From an uncultured Myxococcales bacterium (GTDB taxonomy: Bacteria > Myxococcota_A > Bradymonadia > UBA7976 > UBA1532), in the NCBI GenBank assembly GCA_937896275.1, contig CALBMW010001112.1, positions 1 to 8,486 on the forward strand: a DNA stretch of 8,486 nucleotides. Direction: 5' to 3'. The notes beneath the pieces are model-generated. The model saw nothing but the letters and a program-made list of their open reading frames with translations. It was not told the origin of the DNA and made no database searches. Positions 5,962 through 8,486 of this stretch are shown here, in pieces; the stretch's first letter is position 1, and each line of letters begins with the position of its first letter. A program made the translations under genes and the position numbers.

Positions 5962-6051
5962 GTGAGTGCCGTCGGGCGGAAGGCGGAGCCCGTCACCGCG
6001 CCCGCTCGCGCGCGCAACCTGCGGCGCCCACGCGCCATCATGCTGTCATGA
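5962..6051 (+). CDS. Possible 29-residue leader ORF overlapping the fumC start
   Basis: GTG at 5962 opens a 29-codon frame ending at TGA 6049-6051. That stop overlaps the fumC ATG (6048-6050) as ATGA. GAGGAGG at 5945-5951 lies 10 nt upstream of this GTG. It also lies 5 nt before another GTG (5957) that opens a two-codon frame (GTG GAG TGA), whose stop overlaps the 5962 GTG. The peptide would be short and basic (MSAVGRKAEP...IMLS) with no recognisable domain. fumC has no Shine-Dalgarno of its own, so translation arriving from this ORF could feed fumC. It may equally be chance in GC-rich DNA. Confidence 0.3.
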   Translation: MSAVGRKAEPVTAPARARNLRRPRAIMLS

Positions 6052-7496
6052 AGAAGGTCGTCACGACGAAGACCGCGACGCGCACCGAGCGCGACTCGAT
6101 GGGTGAGATGCAGGTACCCGTCCGCGCGCTCTGGGGTGCCAGCACGCAGCGCGCCCTCGAGAACTTCCCGATCGCGCGCCGGGGCCTGCCGCGCGCGCTG
6201 CCCCGGGCCTATGGCCACCTGAAGTCCGCCTGCGCGGCGGTGAACGCCGCCTTGGGCCAGCTCGACGCCCGCCGGGCCGAGGCCATCATCGCCGCCGCCG
6301 ACGACGTCGCGGCGGGCGATCTGGACCGCCACTTCGTCGTCGACGTGTACCAGACCGGCTCGGGCACCAGCACCCACACGAACGTCAACGAGGTGATCGC
6401 CAACCGGGCCAACCAGCGCCTTGGCTTCGGACCGGGCGCCTTCGGCATGGACGGAGCGGTGCACCCCAACGATCACGTCAACCGTGGCCAGTCGAGCAAC
6501 GACACCTTCCCCACCGCGATGCACGTCGCCGCGGTGCTGGGCTTGCGGCGCGACCTGCGGCCGGCGCTCGACGTGCTGCACGACGAGCTGGGCGCGAAGG
6601 CCATCGCCTGGGACGACGTGGTCAAGATCGGCCGCACGCACCTGATGGACGCGACGCCCATCAGCCTGGGCCAGGTGTTCGGCGGGTACGCGGCCCAGAT
6701 CAGCGACGCCCGGGCGCGCCTCGACCACGCGACGACCGCGCTGGCGACCTCGCTCGCCATCGGCGGCACGGCCGTCGGCACCGGCCTCAACACGCCCGCG
6801 GACTTCGGCGCGCGAGTGGCCGCGGCGCTCAGCGAACGCCTGCCCGACGCCGGACCCTTCGCCGAGGCCCGGAACCACCCCGCCGCCCAGGCGTCCCGCG
6901 ACGAGGTGCTCGCTGCCCACGGCGCGCTCCAGACCGCGGCCGTCGCACTGTCGAAGATCGCCAATGATATCAGGTTGTTGGGGTCTGGACCTCGCGCTGG
7001 CCTGGGCGAACTGCGCCTGCCCGCCCTGCAGCCCGGATCGTCCATCATGCCCGGCAAGGTGAACCCGGTGCTCTGCGAGAGCGTGATCCAGGTCGCCTGC
7101 CGGGTCACGGGCAATCAAGCCGCCATCACCGCCGGCGCCTTCGGCGGCGTGGGCTCCATCTTCGAACTCAACGTGGCGATGCCGATGATGGCGGACGCCC
7201 TGCTCGAGTCGATCGACCTGCTCGCCCGTGTCACGCGGCTGTTCGCCGAGAGGGTGATCGCCGGGCTCGAGGTCGACACCGAGCAGCTCGACGCTGATCT
7301 CGAGTCCTCATTGATGCTGGTCACGCGCCTGGTGCCGAGGATTGGCTACGACCGCGCGGCGCAGATGGCGACGCGGGCGATGGCCGAGGGGCGCACGCTG
7401 CGATCGGTGGTGCTCGAGACGGGGTGGCTCGACGCCGAGACCCTCGACGCCCTGCTGGATCCGGGGGCGATGACGCGGCCGGATCCGGGGCGGTGA
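6048..7496 (+). CDS. fumC: Class II fumarate hydratase (fumarase C)
   Basis: This 482-residue enzyme interconverts fumarate and L-malate in the TCA cycle, as a soluble cytosolic homotetramer in known members. The catalytic elements are all visible: GSGTST at 104-109, the B-site HPND at 139-142, GQSSND at 147-152, KIGRTHLMDATP at 193-204 with catalytic His198, and the superfamily signature GSSIMPGKVNP at 330-340 with catalytic-loop Ser, Lys337 and Asn339. KIGRTH and DATP favour fumarase over aspartase. The GVGSIFELN stretch (367-375) matches the subgroup common in actinobacteria and myxobacteria. ATG 6048 is the first ATG/GTG/TTG in frame after a stop at 5892; the next is Met18. No Shine-Dalgarno precedes it, so it may be coupled to the leader ORF ending in ATGA, or leaderless. 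It converges on the acyltransferase gene; the 130-bp gap contains no convincing terminator, only a weak GAGGCG/CGCCCC hairpin near its end. Confidence 0.96.
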   Translation: MKKVVTTKTATRTERDSMGEMQVPVRALWGASTQRALENFPIARRGLPRALPRAYGHLKSACAAVNAALGQLDARRAEAIIAAADDVAAGDLDRHFVVDVYQTGSGTSTHTNVNEVIANRANQRLGFGPGAFGMDGAVHPNDHVNRGQSSNDTFPTAMHVAAVLGLRRDLRPALDVLHDELGAKAIAWDDVVKIGRTHLMDATPISLGQVFGGYAAQISDARARLDHATTALATSLAIGGTAVGTGLNTPADFGARVAAALSERLPDAGPFAEARNHPAAQASRDEVLAAHGALQTAAVALSKIANDIRLLGSGPRAGLGELRLPALQPGSSIMPGKVNPVLCESVIQVACRVTGNQAAITAGAFGGVGSIFELNVAMPMMADALLESIDLLARVTRLFAERVIAGLEVDTEQLDADLESSLMLVTRLVPRIGYDRAAQMATRAMAEGRTLRSVVLETGWLDAETLDALLDPGAMTRPDPGR

Positions 7497-7626
7497 GGGG
7501 GCCGCGACGTCCGAGGCCGGCCACGAAGAGCGCACGGCCCGGTCGGCGCGCCCGGCACGCCTCGGTCCGTCACGCCGCTGGGCCCCGCCGCACGGAGAAC
7601 GGTGAGGCGCCTTCGCCCCCGCGCGC

Positions 7627-8486
7627 TCATCCCGACGCCGAGTCGTCCACGAGCCCCTGAACGCGGCCCTGCACCAGATGATAAGCGGCGTCGAGATCGT
7701 CGTCCGCGAACAGCGTCTCGGGCGCGATGGGCTCGCCGATGCGGTAGCGGATGGTCGCCGGGAACGCCGGCATCAGCGGGAAGAGCGAGGCGAGCCACAG
7801 CCACGCGACGCCGAGGGCTGCGGGCCAGCCGAGGACGGGCACGCCGAGGGCGAGCGCCGCGCAGACGCCGGCGGCGCCGGTGAGCGTCAGCGGGTAGCGC
7901 TTGAGCCCGAACAGGTGCGGGATCACCAGCAGCCGCGGCAGCAGCCAGGTCGATCGGTAGAGCGAGGGGCAGGTCCAGTAGCTGCCGCGGATGCCCATCG
8001 GCACGATCGGTACGCCGGCGGCGCGGGCGACGCGCAAGAAGCCCATGCGCCCGTTGAAGTCGACGCGGTTGGCCTGCCACATCGGCCTCGAGACCTCGTG
8101 GTCGCCGCCGGGGAAGACCAGCACGCCCACGCCCTGCGCGAAGGCCCCCGCCGCGGCCTCGTAGGACGAGGGGATGGCACCCACGAGCCGCATCGCGATG
8201 GGGAGCGGCCACAGGTGAAAGGAGATGGGGTGGGCCAGCCCCGCGACACGAAGCGTGGGGAAGTGCGCCTGCGCCATGACCATCAGGCACGCGATCTCGG
8301 AGAGCGCGATGCCGCCCGAGTGGTTGGCGACCAGCAGGAAGGGCCGGTCCCGGGGCAGGTGCTCGGCGCCCATCATCCGCGGCCGATGCGCCAGCCGGAG
8401 CAGCGGGGCGAACCAGCGCATGAAGCGGCGCAGCGCGACGGGATTCAAGCGCCCGGGCTCGCCCCAGCGGGCGCGCTCGGCCCAGC
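7627..8486 (-). CDS. Lysophospholipid/diacylglycerol acyltransferase-like protein (PlsC superfamily), 5' end beyond window
   Basis: The frame is open to the window edge, so the true start may lie outside; in-window candidates are TTG 8448 and ATG 8421. Numbering from the TTG, the acyltransferase block I motif is NHSGG at 42-46. The acidic residue expected a few positions on is Glu51 (H-x7-E) rather than the Asp of canonical HX4D. Block III is VFPGGDHEVSRP at 111-122, followed by RVDFNGRMGFLRVA and GVPIVPMGIRG. These resemble the subgroup of PlsC-like proteins related to DGAT and TMEM68, which transfer acyl chains from acyl-CoA or acyl-ACP to a glycerolipid. Residues about 186-230 are strongly hydrophobic and probably form a membrane hairpin, placing it at the inner membrane. 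The acceptor is unknown. It is convergent with fumC. Confidence 0.88.
   Translation of the reverse strand, partial: WAERARWGEPGRLNPVALRRFMRWFAPLLRLAHRPRMMGAEHLPRDRPFLLVANHSGGIALSEIACLMVMAQAHFPTLRVAGLAHPISFHLWPLPIAMRLVGAIPSSYEAAAGAFAQGVGVLVFPGGDHEVSRPMWQANRVDFNGRMGFLRVARAAGVPIVPMGIRGSYWTCPSLYRSTWLLPRLLVIPHLFGLKRYPLTLTGAAGVCAALALGVPVLGWPAALGVAWLWLASLFPLMPAFPATIRYRIGEPIAPETLFADDDLDAAYHLVQGRVQGLVDDSASG

Noticed and set aside
5841..7118. Long minus-strand frame opposite fumC
   Set aside because: Antisense to unmistakable fumarase; the composition is typical of a shadow frame.
6048..7496. Aspartate ammonia-lyase or argininosuccinate lyase for the fumarase gene
   Set aside because: The family signature is shared, but KIGRTH...DATP and the HPND B-site pattern are those of class II fumarase.
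7497..7626. Terminator or small gene in the fumC-acyltransferase gap
   Set aside because: Only a weak 4-bp stem with a mismatch extension and a GGCCGGCC palindrome were found. There is no U tract, no start with a ribosome binding site, and no structured RNA that I can recognise.
1..8486. tRNA, rRNA, CRISPR, insertion sequence or phage elements
   Set aside because: None was found on either strand. The only direct repeat array is the coding repeat at the left edge, and no transposase, integrase or terminal inverted repeats are present.

Overview
The window is a very GC-rich stretch of bacterial chromosome. Nearly all third codon positions in the real genes are G or C, and long antisense shadow frames run opposite every gene. 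Several traits suggest a myxobacterium or related deltaproteobacterium (Myxococcota): a secreted protein with a Gly/Asp/Ser repeat and a Cys-rich end, a GMC oxidoreductase with a Tat-type small subunit, a COG2515-type PLP enzyme, and a fumarase of the subgroup shared by actinobacteria and myxobacteria. This placement is inferred from gene content and style, not from a marker gene.

Layout, left to right: (1) the 3' end of a gene on + (1-147) encoding GGGDS repeats followed by a six-cysteine, knottin-like tail; (2) a short gap with a GC-rich inverted repeat and a candidate promoter, then ygiQ on + (240-2339), a radical-SAM protein of the YgiQ family; (3) a small hairpin between convergent genes; (4) a two-gene unit on - made of an unusual fused gene (3885-5468) and a GMC oxidoreductase (2377-3888), whose stop and start overlap as ATGA; (5) a small EF-hand-like gene on - (5605-5874) with a consensus ribosome binding site; (6) a 173-bp divergent intergenic region holding a possible 29-codon leader ORF whose stop overlaps the fumC start; (7) fumC on + (6048-7496); (8) a 5'-incomplete lysophospholipid acyltransferase-like gene on - (7627 to the window edge).

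The most interesting part is the two-gene unit. The fused ORF begins as a D-cysteine desulfhydrase/ACC deaminase-like PLP enzyme with recognisable catalytic residues. Without a stop codon it continues into a twin-arginine signal and a gluconate-2-dehydrogenase-subunit-3-like small subunit. The GMC gene that follows has no signal peptide of its own, which fits co-export with the Tat-bearing small subunit as in known GMC dehydrogenases. A Tat signal in the middle of a protein, behind a presumably cytosolic PLP enzyme, is a paradox. Either the fusion is real and works differently, or the small subunit is also made from an internal start. A TTG preceded by AGGA is present at the right place.

The remaining genes (ygiQ, fumC, acyltransferase) look like ordinary housekeeping genes with no obvious functional link to the two-gene unit. 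No RNA genes, insertion sequences, CRISPR arrays or attachment sites were seen.
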